From the NCBI RefSeq assembly GCF_038593265.1, contig NZ_CP151979.1:1054001-1118000 (forward strand): a DNA stretch of 64,000 bases. Direction: 5' to 3'. Positions 19,296-29,747 of this stretch are shown one piece after another. How positions within the stretch are numbered: the first letter of the stretch is position 1; every line of letters starts with the position of its first letter. This DNA is from Ureibacillus sp. FSL W7-1570. Lineage in GTDB: Bacteria > Bacillota > Bacilli > Bacillales_A > Planococcaceae. The notes under the pieces are model-generated. The model did not search any database. It had not been told where the DNA came from and was given only the letters and a program-made list of their open reading frames with translations. The position numbers were made by a program, and so were the translations under genes.

Positions 19296-21563
19296 TTAAA
19301 CAACCGGCTCGTCTGAACCCCATTGTTTTTTCTCTTTTTTCTTCAACGTTGTACCTTTCTTGTCCATTTCTCTTGATTTAAGCGTATACCAAATCTGTGC
19401 CGCGATACAAATGGATGAATACATACCCGTTACCAAACCGATCAGCAAGGCAATCGAGAAGTTTCGGATAGCCGGCGCCCCGAAGATCAAGAGTGCAACG
19501 ACAACGACAATGACCGTCAACACCGTGTTCACGGAACGTCCCATTGTTTGGCGGAGAGATTTATTAACAATGTCCGCAAGCGCTTCTTTTGTTTTGATTT
19601 CACCTTTATGGTCGACATTTTCACGGATACGGTCGAAGGTAACAATCGTATCGTTGATGGAATAACCGACAATCGTCAAGATCGCGGCGATAAACGTAAT
19701 GTCAACTTCTATACGGAACACACTAAAAATCGCAACCATGAAGAATACGTCATGGAGCAATGAAGCAATCGCACCAACCCCCATTCTCCATTCGAAGCGT
19801 ACAGCCACATAAATGATAATTCCTATGGCAGCGATGGCTAATGCTTTAATCGCATTTTTCACCAATTCCCGGCCAACCGTTGGGGAAACGGTGCTGACAT
19901 TTGGTTCATGGCCATAGTCATCCATGATCGCCTTTTTCAAATCCAATGTTTCTTGTTGTGTGAAGTCTTTTTTATACGTTGCAACAGCGGTATCGCTGTT
20001 TTCTCCGCTGATGACCAATTCATCCGGAGCAAATCCGATTTTATCCAAATAATCGGCCATTTTTTCCTGAGTTGTCGGTTCATTTGTCAAAATTTCCACA
20101 CGCGTACCGCTGGAGAAATCGATGCCCAAGTTCAACCGGAAAATGCCAATCATGATAGCCCCAAGTATGATGATGACCAACGAAATGGCATAGAATTTTT
20201 TGCGGTTATGAACAAAGTCGAAACGGTCAAAATTCGTGGACAAATCTAATGTTTCCACGCCTTCTGAAGGATCGTGAATTTTTGATTTGCGAACGCCATA
20301 GAAGAATGGATTTTCGAATTTGCCGCTTTTCACAAGCAATCCTAGCAGCACACGGGACAACCAGACAGAAGTTAAGAAACTCAATAAGATGGAAATGATT
20401 AACGTTGTTGCAAATCCTTTAACAGAACTTGTACCGAAGTAGAATAATACAACCGCAGCAAGCAAAGTTGTGAGCTGCGCATCAATAATCGCGCTCAAGG
20501 ATACTTTGGATCCGATTTTAAATGCTTCTTCTGCGGATTTTCCGACCCGGAGTTCCTCCCGTATCCGCTCGGCCGTCAAAATGTTCGCATCCACGGCCAT
20601 CCCGATACCGAGCACGAGCGCGGCAATCCCCGGCAACGTCAACACGGCACCAATCCAATTTTGGATGAGGAGCACCAAGTATGAGAATACCGTTAACGTG
20701 ATGATGGAAATGAATCCAGGCAAACGGTAGTAAAGCAACATGAAGATGAAGATTAATGCTACGCCGACGATGCTGGCGAATACTGTGCTTTGTAATGCTT
20801 GTTCACCAAACTGAGCGCCCACGGATGTCGCATAAATTTCCGTCAATTTTACCGGTAGCGCCCCTGCATTTAAGATACTTGCCAAGTTTTTTGTTTCCTC
20901 AACGGTAAAATTACCGGAAATCATGACGTCCGTTGTATTTAATGTTTGATTTACCGATGCTGCCGAAATGTATTTTGGATCAGGTTTTGCCGCTTCTTTT
21001 TTGAAAGAATCTTTTCCTTCTTCAAAGTCCATCCAAATTACAAGCAGATTTTCCCCTTGCGGCATTTTGGAAATTTTCGAAGTGATTTCAGCAAATTTTT
21101 GCGCGTCTTTCAAAGTTAATGTTACAATCGGCCGGTTTTGATTGTCGAAAGAAGCCGCCGCACCGCCCTCTTTCAAATCCGAACCGTCCAATAATAAATT
21201 ATCGTTGACGTCACGGAATGTTAAATTCGCCGTACTTGATAACATTTCCCGTGCAGACGATTGATCGTCAATTCCTGCAAGCTGAACGCGGATGCGGTTT
21301 TCCCCTTCAACCTGTATGCTTGGCTCACTTACACCGAAAGCGTCAATCCGCTTTGATAAGGCGGTCGTCGTATCCGCAACGATATCATGGGTAATTTTTT
21401 GCCCATCTTTCAAAGGTTGTACTTCATATAAAACTTCGAATCCGCCTTGCAAGTCAAGCCCTAGTTTTACATCTTCCAAAACGCCTTTTACTGTATAACC
21501 CATCGCTCCAAATAGGACGACAACAGCCACAATAAAGGCTATGATACGGCTTTTTGAATTCAT
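19296..21563 (-). CDS. secDF: Fused protein-export membrane protein SecDF
   Basis: A proton-driven accessory of the Sec translocon that helps pull secreted proteins out. The 755-residue protein is a SecD-SecF fusion with about 12 membrane spans: SecD half with the TM near residue 8, the extracytoplasmic P1 domain (GLDLQGGFEVLYEV near 35), then the RND-type bundle with GIGMAVDANILTAERIREEL; SecF half from about 455 with LGIDFSSGTRVE and IVGYSINDTIVTFDRIREN. Fusion and length match B. subtilis SecDF. The 240 bases upstream to comN show no gene. Confidence 0.97.
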   Translation of the reverse strand: MNSKSRIIAFIVAVVVLFGAMGYTVKGVLEDVKLGLDLQGGFEVLYEVQPLKDGQKITHDIVADTTTALSKRIDAFGVSEPSIQVEGENRIRVQLAGIDDQSSAREMLSSTANLTFRDVNDNLLLDGSDLKEGGAAASFDNQNRPIVTLTLKDAQKFAEITSKISKMPQGENLLVIWMDFEEGKDSFKKEAAKPDPKYISAASVNQTLNTTDVMISGNFTVEETKNLASILNAGALPVKLTEIYATSVGAQFGEQALQSTVFASIVGVALIFIFMLLYYRLPGFISIITLTVFSYLVLLIQNWIGAVLTLPGIAALVLGIGMAVDANILTAERIREELRVGKSAEEAFKIGSKVSLSAIIDAQLTTLLAAVVLFYFGTSSVKGFATTLIISILLSFLTSVWLSRVLLGLLVKSGKFENPFFYGVRKSKIHDPSEGVETLDLSTNFDRFDFVHNRKKFYAISLVIIILGAIMIGIFRLNLGIDFSSGTRVEILTNEPTTQEKMADYLDKIGFAPDELVISGENSDTAVATYKKDFTQQETLDLKKAIMDDYGHEPNVSTVSPTVGRELVKNAIKALAIAAIGIIIYVAVRFEWRMGVGAIASLLHDVFFMVAIFSVFRIEVDITFIAAILTIVGYSINDTIVTFDRIRENVDHKGEIKTKEALADIVNKSLRQTMGRSVNTVLTVIVVVVALLIFGAPAIRNFSIALLIGLVTGMYSSICIAAQIWYTLKSREMDKKGTTLKKKEKKQWGSDEPVV

Positions 21564-21804
21564 CTAAAATCCTCCTCGATGCAATATGTACAAATGCTTG
21601 TACATACATAAACACATGAAAGCATATCTTTACAATAATCTTTCGAACAAGGGACGCTGAAAAATTTTTCGTGATATTCCCGGACCCTGCGGAATAGACT
21701 TGAAATGAAAAATCATCGTTCGAAATAATTGTAAAAATATACCTTTCCATTTCCTATGTAACAAACTAATTATGGAACACGAAAGTCAAGCTGTCAAACT
21801 GATT

Positions 21805-22134
21805 CTAGTTGTTTTCTGTGTCAGAATTGTTATGTTTTGCAGGATTTAACAGTTCTTTCAATTCATCCTGATTCAATTCGGAAAACCAGTTCGTCGATTG
21901 AAACTGCTGTATTTGCAAATGACTGACAATTTCTGAAGCCCTTAAAGAAAAAATCGTCGAAACCACCTCATGAATCCGGATTTCAGCCAAGTTTTTCTTC
22001 CGCCATTTCTTTTGGAGGCAAAAATTCCAAAGATCTTCGATTGCAATACCTTCATAACCATTTAACTTTATTTCTTCCAATTTACTGTTCAACACCGGCA
22101 AGACCTGCTTAAATAAGCGCTCATGTTCGACCAT
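21805..22134 (-). CDS. comN: ComN-type post-transcriptional regulator
   Basis: A small soluble protein of 109 residues with the conserved core EEIKLNGYEGIAIEDLWNFCLQ-like segment and the helical RIHEVVSTIFSLRASEIVSHLQI that match the post-transcriptional regulator family; in B. subtilis ComN controls comE mRNA at the division site and pole through DivIVA. The start is set at the ATG at 22134, which gives the family length, although the nearest GGAG lies about 13 bases upstream. The frame extends to 22302 without support. It diverges from spoVB, as in B. subtilis. Confidence 0.82.
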   Translation of the reverse strand: MVEHERLFKQVLPVLNSKLEEIKLNGYEGIAIEDLWNFCLQKKWRKKNLAEIRIHEVVSTIFSLRASEIVSHLQIQQFQSTNWFSELNQDELKELLNPAKHNNSDTENN

Positions 22135-22231
22135 CGTTATTTCATCACTCCACCGTTCTGTTTTAACTGAATATTTGAAAGCATACAAATATTGTAACGA
22201 AAAAAACATTACTTGAGAAGGGACTGTAGGA

Positions 22232-23749
22232 ATGGCATCTTTTGTTAGAGGGACAATTTTTCTCACCGTTGTCATTTTCTTATCAAAACTTTTCGGATTC
22301 ATATATAGAATGCAATTTATGAGAGTGGCAGGGGAAGAAGCTGTCGGAGTTTATATGACGGCCTATCCCGCGTATATCTTTTTCGTTTCCGTTTTGCAGC
22401 TTGGCATTCCGATCGCGGTGGCAAAAGTGATTGCGGAACTGTATGCGAAACGTCAAATGGGACAACTTCATTCGGTCATGAAAACCGCTTCAGTTTGGTC
22501 CGTTTTATCCATCATTTTATTTACGCCCGTTTTAATCATTTTCATCCCATTTTTAGCAGAAACCCTTTTACATAATGAAGGAACAAAAATTACCCTGTAT
22601 ATAGCTTTAGGTGCTGTTCCGATCATCGTTTTTTCAGGTCTGATCCGGGGATTCTTGCAAGGCATCGCCATCATTTCGGCAACTGCCTGGTCCCAAATGA
22701 TCGAACAATTGGTGCGCATCGTATTGATTACCTTGGCATTGCCTTTTTTTGTCGTGCCGGACAACCCTGAATTGACTGCAGCCTATGCAATGGCAATTAC
22801 CGCCATTGGCGAATTGATCTCATTCATCTATTTATACATCCACTATGTAACAAAAAAAGGGAAACTGAAAAAACCATCTTCCACCAAACCTTATCCTGCA
22901 ATGCCTTTACTGCGAATCGCCATTCCCAGTGCCGGGAGCAGATTGTTTGGAACGTTCACCTGGTTTTTGGAACCAATCGTCTTTTTGAAAGCCTTGACAT
23001 TGGCCGGACTGACTGCGGCAGGTGCAACAACCCTGTACGGAATCATTTCCGGCGTACATGTACCTTTATTGTTATTCCCTTCTTTCATTCCGAATGCATT
23101 GGCCATTGTGCTGATTCCTGCGGTAAGTGATGCGGTGGCAAGAAACAATCACAGGTTATTGAACGATCGCATCGGAGTAAGTTTGCGCCTTTCATCCATT
23201 ATCGGTGCATATGCGGCCACTTATTTTTTCCTCCATGGCGATGAACTCGCAATGCGCCTCTTTCACTTGGAGGAAAACCGCGGTTTTATGAAGATCCTGG
23301 CGCCGATTTTCTATTTCTACTATATACAAAGCCCTCTCCATTCCATTTTGCAGGCAATTGATGAAGCCAGACCGGCGATGATGAACTCCATTTACGGAGG
23401 GATCGGAAAATTATTTGTCATGTTTGTACTGGCTTCCCAACCATTTATTCAAGAATACGGAGCGATTATCGCCATCGGATTCGGAGTATTGGTGACATCG
23501 TTTTTACATATGGCAACACTCAGAGGGCATAAAATGATCAGTTCCGGGTTCCGGTTTTTTGCCATTCCTTACGTGATTTTTATCATTACTTGTTTCATCC
23601 AAAATTATTTGCTCAGTAAAATCTCATTTGGCTTTTGGAAAGACAGTGCATTGACAATCCTGTTGTTGACGTTCCTTCTGCTTCTGACAAATCAATTTAA
23701 ATGGAGCGATTTTCGATATTTACGATCCGTTTTTGGTCGCAGATTTTAA
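22232..23749 (+). CDS. spoVB: Stage V sporulation protein B (MVF/MATE-type flippase)
   Basis: A polytopic membrane protein needed for spore cortex formation, a MATE/MVF-superfamily protein linked to moving lipid-linked cortex precursors across the forespore outer membrane. The 505-residue protein has about 14 membrane spans starting at FVRGTIFLTVVIFLSKLFGF, a conserved GSRLFGTFTWFLEPIVFLKAL segment near residue 230, and PNALAIVLIPAVSDAVA near 290. The ATG follows GAAGGGA. Its last 30 bases overlap the end of the convergent DUF421 gene. Confidence 0.92.
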   Translation: MASFVRGTIFLTVVIFLSKLFGFIYRMQFMRVAGEEAVGVYMTAYPAYIFFVSVLQLGIPIAVAKVIAELYAKRQMGQLHSVMKTASVWSVLSIILFTPVLIIFIPFLAETLLHNEGTKITLYIALGAVPIIVFSGLIRGFLQGIAIISATAWSQMIEQLVRIVLITLALPFFVVPDNPELTAAYAMAITAIGELISFIYLYIHYVTKKGKLKKPSSTKPYPAMPLLRIAIPSAGSRLFGTFTWFLEPIVFLKALTLAGLTAAGATTLYGIISGVHVPLLLFPSFIPNALAIVLIPAVSDAVARNNHRLLNDRIGVSLRLSSIIGAYAATYFFLHGDELAMRLFHLEENRGFMKILAPIFYFYYIQSPLHSILQAIDEARPAMMNSIYGGIGKLFVMFVLASQPFIQEYGAIIAIGFGVLVTSFLHMATLRGHKMISSGFRFFAIPYVIFIITCFIQNYLLSKISFGFWKDSALTILLLTFLLLLTNQFKWSDFRYLRSVFGRRF

Positions 23750-24370
23750 TTGAATATGCAAATCATAATTTTCATAACAACAGTAAAAAATTTCCTCGGG
23801 ATTGTCATACCCTTTCTTTTTTAAGGTTTCCAACAGCCATTCCCTGTCTTTTTCAATAAATTGCAAATGCCGGTCCACAATATAGCCGTCCACGATCAAT
23901 GGGAAAACTACCGGTTCATCGTCTCTTAAAAAGATTGATAGTTTACCGGACGGTTCCAGAAATGCATATTTGATTTGTTGGACGGATGAAATGCGCTGTT
24001 CACGCATTTGCTGGAACAAGTCATCCAAATTGTAGCGCTGCTTTTTCATTTCCTCTTGATTGATGACGCCGTCTTCCACAATAATCGATGGATCTCCATC
24101 GATTAAATCGCGCAGTTTTTTACTTTTTAATGCAAGCATTGAATTTAAATATTGAATGCCTAATAAAATCAAAATTGGAAAAACATTCTCAAATATGGGC
24201 TTTTCCAACTCATCTATAGAGAAAGCCACACATTCTGCAATCAGCACAAAAACGACCAAATCCATGATGCTCAATTCGCCGACTTCCCGTTTTCCCATCA
24301 GGCGAAAGACGATTAAAACAAGAATATATAAAAAAACGGTTCGGAAAAGGATCTGCAAATATATTTCCAT
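23720..24370 (-). CDS. yrbG: DUF421 membrane protein (YrbG/YetF-like)
   Basis: A 216-residue protein with two or three N-terminal membrane helices (MEIYLQILFRTVFLYILVLIV, LSIMDLVVFVLIAECVAFSI, NVFPILILLGIQYL) followed by a DUF421 cytoplasmic domain from about residue 85 (DGDPSIIVEDGVINQEEMKKQR). Its function is not established. The ATG at 24370 is chosen because membrane helix 1 begins there; the upstream AAGGGTG is a moderate ribosome site. It is convergent with spoVB, overlapping by 30 bases, the same pairing as in B. subtilis. Confidence 0.88.
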   Translation of the reverse strand: MEIYLQILFRTVFLYILVLIVFRLMGKREVGELSIMDLVVFVLIAECVAFSIDELEKPIFENVFPILILLGIQYLNSMLALKSKKLRDLIDGDPSIIVEDGVINQEEMKKQRYNLDDLFQQMREQRISSVQQIKYAFLEPSGKLSIFLRDDEPVVFPLIVDGYIVDRHLQFIEKDREWLLETLKKKGYDNPEEIFYCCYENYDLHIQLKSATKNGS

Positions 24371-24428
24371 ACACCCACACCCTTTCTTTTCTATTGTTTG
24401 CGAAGTGCCCATCAACTATGCAAAATAA

Positions 24429-24468
24429 AAAAGGTTTACCTTTATAGGAAACAGGTAAACCTTTTTCT
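24429..24468 (-). terminator. Terminator after yajC
   Basis: AAAAAGGTTTACCT pairs with AGGTAAACCTTTTT around a TATAGGAAAC loop. It lies just past the yajC stop codon and ends the ruvA-ruvB-queA-tgt-yajC run. Confidence 0.9.
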
Positions 24469-24490
24469 TCATTTTTTCTATTCCACTTGA

Positions 24491-24751
24491 TTAATCGTTG
24501 ATTACTCGTCCAATTGCTTGACGTTCAAATTTTAAGCGGGTTTTCCCATCTACAAGAAGATAAACCACTGAATCTTCCAAAGACTCGACTTCTCCGTGAA
24601 GCCCCCCGATTGTCACCACTTTATCTCCGCGTTTTAAATTATTTTGCATTTCTTGCGTAGCTTTTTGGCGCTTTTGGGCTGGACGAATCAAAATGAACCA
24701 CATCGCCACAAACATAATGATGATCGGTAGTAAATTATATAATGTTTCCAC
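24491..24751 (-). CDS. yajC: Sec translocase accessory subunit YajC
   Basis: An 86-residue single-span membrane protein. The start is a GTG at 24751 with AAAGGGGAG upstream. The membrane helix (LLPIIIMFVAMWFILI, residues 7-22) is followed by the family hallmark RPAQKRQK and a cytoplasmic domain with GDKVVTIGGLHGEV. YajC associates with SecDF, encoded 5 kb downstream. It follows tgt by 122 bases, as in B. subtilis (yrbF). Confidence 0.95.
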   Translation of the reverse strand: METLYNLLPIIIMFVAMWFILIRPAQKRQKATQEMQNNLKRGDKVVTIGGLHGEVESLEDSVVYLLVDGKTRLKFERQAIGRVIND

Positions 24752-24873
24752 TTGTTGACTCCCCTTTCTGATTCTCACTTCATAAGTATAGTATAAAACA
24801 TTGGTAAAAATCGATTTTATTTTCTAATTTATTTAAAAAAACTCGTTTTTTTCAATCTTTCATTTTTTATGCA

Positions 24874-26034
<1,161 letters not shown>

Positions 26035-26072
26035 TCATCTAAAGTATAAACAGTACTTCGATTGATTGAGTT

Positions 26073-27110
26073 CTATTGTTTCGGTCTGATGTACATCGCA
26101 TCCCCGAAACTGAAGAAACGGTACCGCTCTTTGATCGCTTCACTGTATGCATGGAAAATCGTTTCTTTTCCGGCCAATGCGCTGACAAGCATGACAAGGG
26201 TGGATTTAGGCAGATGGAAGTTTGTAACAAGTCCGTCAATGCATTTAAATTCATAGCCCGGATAAATAAAAATATCCGTCCATCCCTGTTCCGCCTTGAT
26301 TTTCCCATCATATTTGGAAGCGACGGTTTCAAGGGTTCTTGTGGATGTGGTGCCGACAGCAATCACTTTTCCGCCGTTCGCCTTCACGCGGTTGATCGTT
26401 TCAGCGGCGCTTTCACTGATGCTGTAAAATTCTGAATGCATCTTGTGTTCCTCGATTGTATCGCTTGTCACCGGACGGAAAGTGCCCAATCCAACATGAA
26501 GGGTGATGAAGACAATTTCCACCCCTTTATTCCGGATCTGTTCCAGCAGTTCTTCCGTGAAATGAAGTCCCGCAGTGGGCGCCGCAGCCGAACCGACTTC
26601 TTTTGCATAAACCGTCTGGTAGCGTTCTTTATCTTCCAACTTTTCATGAATATATGGTGGCAGCGGCATTTCTCCGAGCTTGTCCAGCACTTCATAAAAA
26701 ATGCCGTCATAATGGAACTCGAAAACCCGTCCGCCGTGTTCGAGGATGTCCGTGCAGGTCGCTTTCATCCGTCCATCCCCAAAGGTGATGGTTGTGCCGA
26801 TTTTTACCCTTTTGGCCGGTTTGACCAATGTCTCCCACTTGTCATCTTCCAATTGTTTTAATAACAATACTTCCACGTGCGCCCCTGTTTCTTCCTTCAC
26901 GCCAAAAAGCCGTGCAGGCATCACGCGGGTATCATTCAACACAAGACAATCACCGGGATTCAGCTCATTTATAATATGCGAAAATTGATGATGTTCAATC
27001 TCCTTTGTAAAAGGTGTCACCACAAGAAGTCTGCTTGCGGCGCGATCCTCGAGCGGTGTTTGGGCAATCAATTCTTCAGGTAAATCAAAATCAAATTCTT
27101 CTATTTTCAT
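26073..27110 (-). CDS. queA: S-adenosylmethionine:tRNA ribosyltransferase-isomerase
   Basis: Converts preQ1-tRNA to epoxyqueuosine-tRNA using the ribosyl group of SAM. The 345-residue protein opens [18 protein letters not shown] and contains [15 protein letters not shown] near residue 55, the [10 protein letters not shown] motif near 180 and [10 protein letters not shown] near 205, all hallmarks of QueA. Full length, ribosome site AAGGAAG. It lies between ruvB (14 bases) and tgt in one operon. Confidence 0.97.
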   Translation of the reverse strand: MKIEEFDFDLPEELIAQTPLEDRAASRLLVVTPFTKEIEHHQFSHIINELNPGDCLVLNDTRVMPARLFGVKEETGAHVEVLLLKQLEDDKWETLVKPAKRVKIGTTITFGDGRMKATCTDILEHGGRVFEFHYDGIFYEVLDKLGEMPLPPYIHEKLEDKERYQTVYAKEVGSAAAPTAGLHFTEELLEQIRNKGVEIVFITLHVGLGTFRPVTSDTIEEHKMHSEFYSISESAAETINRVKANGGKVIAVGTTSTRTLETVASKYDGKIKAEQGWTDIFIYPGYEFKCIDGLVTNFHLPKSTLVMLVSALAGKETIFHAYSEAIKERYRFFSFGDAMYIRPKQ

Positions 27111-27124
27111 ACTTAAACTTCCTT

Positions 27125-28126
27125 TTACTTAGTTTCATGATAAGTATAACCAAGATGTTCAAAAGCTAGTTTTGTCGCAACCCGGCCACGTGGCGTCCGT
27201 TGAATAAATCCGATTTGCATCAAGTAAGGTTCGTACACATCTTCAATGGTGATGCGTTCTTCGCCGATCGAAGCAGCCAACGTATCGAGTCCGACCGGTC
27301 CCCCGTTGAATTGGACAATCATGCTTTGCAGCAATTTATGGTCAATCTGATCCAATCCAAAACGGTCCACTTGAAGCAGTTCCAAAGCCTGTTTGGCAAT
27401 GTCAAGGGTAATCCATCCGTTCCCGATCACTTGCGCATAATCCCGCACCCGTTTCAGCAAGCGATTGGCAATCCGGGGAGTCCCGCGGGAGCGTCTCGCA
27501 ATCTCCTCTGCCGCTTTGTCATCAATATCCACTTCAAACAGTTTACTACTTCTTTTGACAATTTCAATCAAAGATTCTTCATCATAAAAATCCAGTCTCA
27601 ATAATACGCCGAAACGATCCCTTAAAGGTGCTGACAATGAGCCGACCCTTGTTGTCGCCCCCACCAATGTGAAAGGCGGCAAGTCCAATCGGATGGATCG
27701 CGCTTCAGGTCCCTTTCCGACGACGATATCAAGACAAAAATCTTCCATCGCGGGATAAAGCACTTCTTCTATTGCCCGGGAAAGCCGGTGTATTTCATCA
27801 ATAAAAAGAACATCCCCCGGTTCCAATGAATTGACAATGGCCGCCAAGTCACCCGGCCGTTCAATGGCAGGACCGCTCGTAAGCCGTATATTGACCCCCA
27901 ATTCATTGGCAATGATATTGGCCAATGTGGTTTTCCCGAGTCCTGGGGGGCCATACAGCAGCACATGGTCCAAGGACTCTTTCCTCATTTTTGCCGCTTC
28001 AATAAAAATCTTTAAATTCTCTTTCACTTGTTGTTGCCCGATATATTGGGACAACCATTGGGGTCTGAGGGAAAGCTCGTATTGTTGTTCCGATTCATTT
28101 GCTTCGCTAGATACGATCCGATCCAC
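27125..28126 (-). CDS. ruvB: Holliday junction branch-migration ATPase RuvB
   Basis: The AAA+ motor that drives branch migration with RuvA. The 333-residue protein has the N-terminal [12 protein letters not shown], Walker [10 protein letters not shown] near residue 60, Walker [10 protein letters not shown] near 108, sensor 1 GATTRVG near 156, and a C-terminal winged helix ending with [11 protein letters not shown]. It lies 15 bases after ruvA. Confidence 0.98.
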   Translation of the reverse strand: MDRIVSSEANESEQQYELSLRPQWLSQYIGQQQVKENLKIFIEAAKMRKESLDHVLLYGPPGLGKTTLANIIANELGVNIRLTSGPAIERPGDLAAIVNSLEPGDVLFIDEIHRLSRAIEEVLYPAMEDFCLDIVVGKGPEARSIRLDLPPFTLVGATTRVGSLSAPLRDRFGVLLRLDFYDEESLIEIVKRSSKLFEVDIDDKAAEEIARRSRGTPRIANRLLKRVRDYAQVIGNGWITLDIAKQALELLQVDRFGLDQIDHKLLQSMIVQFNGGPVGLDTLAASIGEERITIEDVYEPYLMQIGFIQRTPRGRVATKLAFEHLGYTYHETK

Positions 28127-28141
28127 TTGCCGCCCTCCTTG

Positions 28142-28762
28142 TTACTTCGTGTTTAACAACAGTTTTAATGCATATTTCATATAGTGTTCGGTTGTTTCCA
28201 AATCTTCTTTGGCTTTTAATTCCGGCAGGATTTTTGCCAATTCTTTTTCAGAATAACCCAATGCCTTAAGGGCCAACACGGCCTCATCCAACTCTTGTTG
28301 ATGGGAATTGCCCCCGAATAACGGCAGTTCATCCTGGGCGCTTGGAAGTTCCACATGTTCAAGAAGTGAACCAAGTTTTCCTTTTAAATCAAGAATCATT
28401 TGTCTTGCGGTTTTCTTGCCAACGCCAGGAAACTTCACTAAAAATGCCTCATCTTCCATTTCAATCGCGGCAACAACTTGCGATGGATTGCCGCTCGCCA
28501 AGATGGACAAAGCGCTTTTCGGACCAATGCCGGACACTTGAATCAGCTTCCGGAAAAGTTCCCGCTGTTCCAATGTTTTAAAACCGAACAACTGATGCGC
28601 ATCTTCACGGATATGCATATGTATAAAGATTTTTTGATTTTCATTATTTACTCTAAAGGCATATGGATTTGGCGTCATCACTGCATAGCCAATCCCGCTT
28701 TGCTCCAACACGATGTATTCCGGGGTGATTCGCGTCACCTGTCCGATGATATAATCATACAT
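28142..28762 (-). CDS. ruvA: Holliday junction DNA-binding protein RuvA
   Basis: Tetrameric junction-binding partner of RuvB. The 206-residue protein has the N-terminal OB fold (IIGQVTRITPEYIVLEQ), two helix-hairpin-helix motifs (VSGIGPKSALSILAS near 75 and FPGVGKKTARQMILDL near 110) and the C-terminal RuvB-binding three-helix domain. The start is set at the second ATG (28762), which is 6 bases from GAGGA; the ATG two codons upstream directly abuts it. Confidence 0.96.
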   Translation of the reverse strand: MYDYIIGQVTRITPEYIVLEQSGIGYAVMTPNPYAFRVNNENQKIFIHMHIREDAHQLFGFKTLEQRELFRKLIQVSGIGPKSALSILASGNPSQVVAAIEMEDEAFLVKFPGVGKKTARQMILDLKGKLGSLLEHVELPSAQDELPLFGGNSHQQELDEAVLALKALGYSEKELAKILPELKAKEDLETTEHYMKYALKLLLNTK

Positions 28763-28811
28763 GTTCATTCCTCACAATCACCCGTGTTTATTCAATAAAC
28801 ACTTTATAGAA

Positions 28812-28843
28812 AACAAAAGAAAGACCGTCTTATGATGACGGTC
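28812..28843 (-). terminator. Terminator after the safA-kinase unit
   Basis: On the minus strand GACCGTCATC pairs with the facing GACGGTC arm and is followed by TTTCTTTTG. It separates the spore-coat genes from ruvA. Confidence 0.75.
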
Positions 28844-28886
28844 ACCTATTTTCTATTTCCATTCTATATTATCATAATCTCGTAGT

Positions 28887-29747
28887 TTATCCCACTTCAA
28901 ACATTTCCTGAATTTTTTCCGTTGTTGCGATGAATTCAGGCCAATGTCTTAACGCGTTTTCCGTAAACGGCATTATATATTCTAAAAAAGCATCTTTTTC
29001 ATGATCCCCCAGATACAAAACATATTGCCATTCTCTCAATAGTTCGTTTGGGTATTGCAAGTAGTGTAATTTTGGGAGGCAAATCTCTCTTAAATATTTA
29101 TTTTCTTGTAATAATGTTTCAATGTCATAATCCATATTTGGAAGTGCCCGGTGCATCCACAAAATCATTTCCTCCGCCGCATCGCCAACGACCGCCAAAT
29201 CGAAATCGATCAATTTCATTCCATTCTTTGTGATTAAGAAATTATGATGAACCACATCCCCATGGAGCAGGCTCAATCGGTTCGGAGTTGGTCCCGGTTT
29301 TTGACGAATCTTTTTCAACGCTTTGTTTGCGTAAAGGACAATATCATAAAAGTGGTGGCGCAAATATTTTACCAGCTCATTTTCTTGCAGTAAGAAACGT
29401 TCCAACCTTGCATTCCACTTTTGTATTAGATTGAGTTTTGGAATGACGGAATAACGACTCCACTCGATCAGATGATTCGTTTCATGGAGCTCTTTTAGAA
29501 TTTTCACCGCTTTCCTGCGATGTTTCGCTTTGGCAAAATCCGCGCTGTAACTGTTCTTTTGCCAACCTTGAACAAGTGAATAAGGTTCATTTGATTTTTT
29601 TAAAGGAATGATGTGGGGAAACTGAATTTTTTCCAATTCTTCGTGAATAAGTGCCACTTTTTCAAATACGTGAATTTGATCGTACTTTTTTATGAACAAT
29701 GTTTCATTCCCTTTATGTTGCTTCCGAATATTATTTTTGATTTGCAT
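28887..29747 (-). CDS. Aminoglycoside-phosphotransferase-fold kinase, spore coat (CotS/YsxE) type
   Basis: A 286-residue protein kinase-like (APH fold) enzyme. The catalytic loop LLHGDVVHHNFLI is near residue 160 and the metal-binding IDFDLAVVGD near 180, both intact. The N-terminal lobe is short, and there is no signal peptide. It starts directly at the safA stop codon (TAA then ATG), so translation is probably coupled and the pair is probably co-expressed during sporulation. Context suggests a spore-coat kinase of the CotS/YsxE group. In B. subtilis, ysxE accompanies spoVID, not safA. The substrate is unknown; an antibiotic-modifying role is unlikely. Confidence 0.72.
   Translation of the reverse strand: MQIKNNIRKQHKGNETLFIKKYDQIHVFEKVALIHEELEKIQFPHIIPLKKSNEPYSLVQGWQKNSYSADFAKAKHRRKAVKILKELHETNHLIEWSRYSVIPKLNLIQKWNARLERFLLQENELVKYLRHHFYDIVLYANKALKKIRQKPGPTPNRLSLLHGDVVHHNFLITKNGMKLIDFDLAVVGDAAEEMILWMHRALPNMDYDIETLLQENKYLREICLPKLHYLQYPNELLREWQYVLYLGDHEKDAFLEYIMPFTENALRHWPEFIATTEKIQEMFEVG

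Noticed and set aside
28887-29747. Aminoglycoside resistance gene
   Set aside because: Only the kinase fold is shared; coupling to safA and the short N-lobe point to a spore function.
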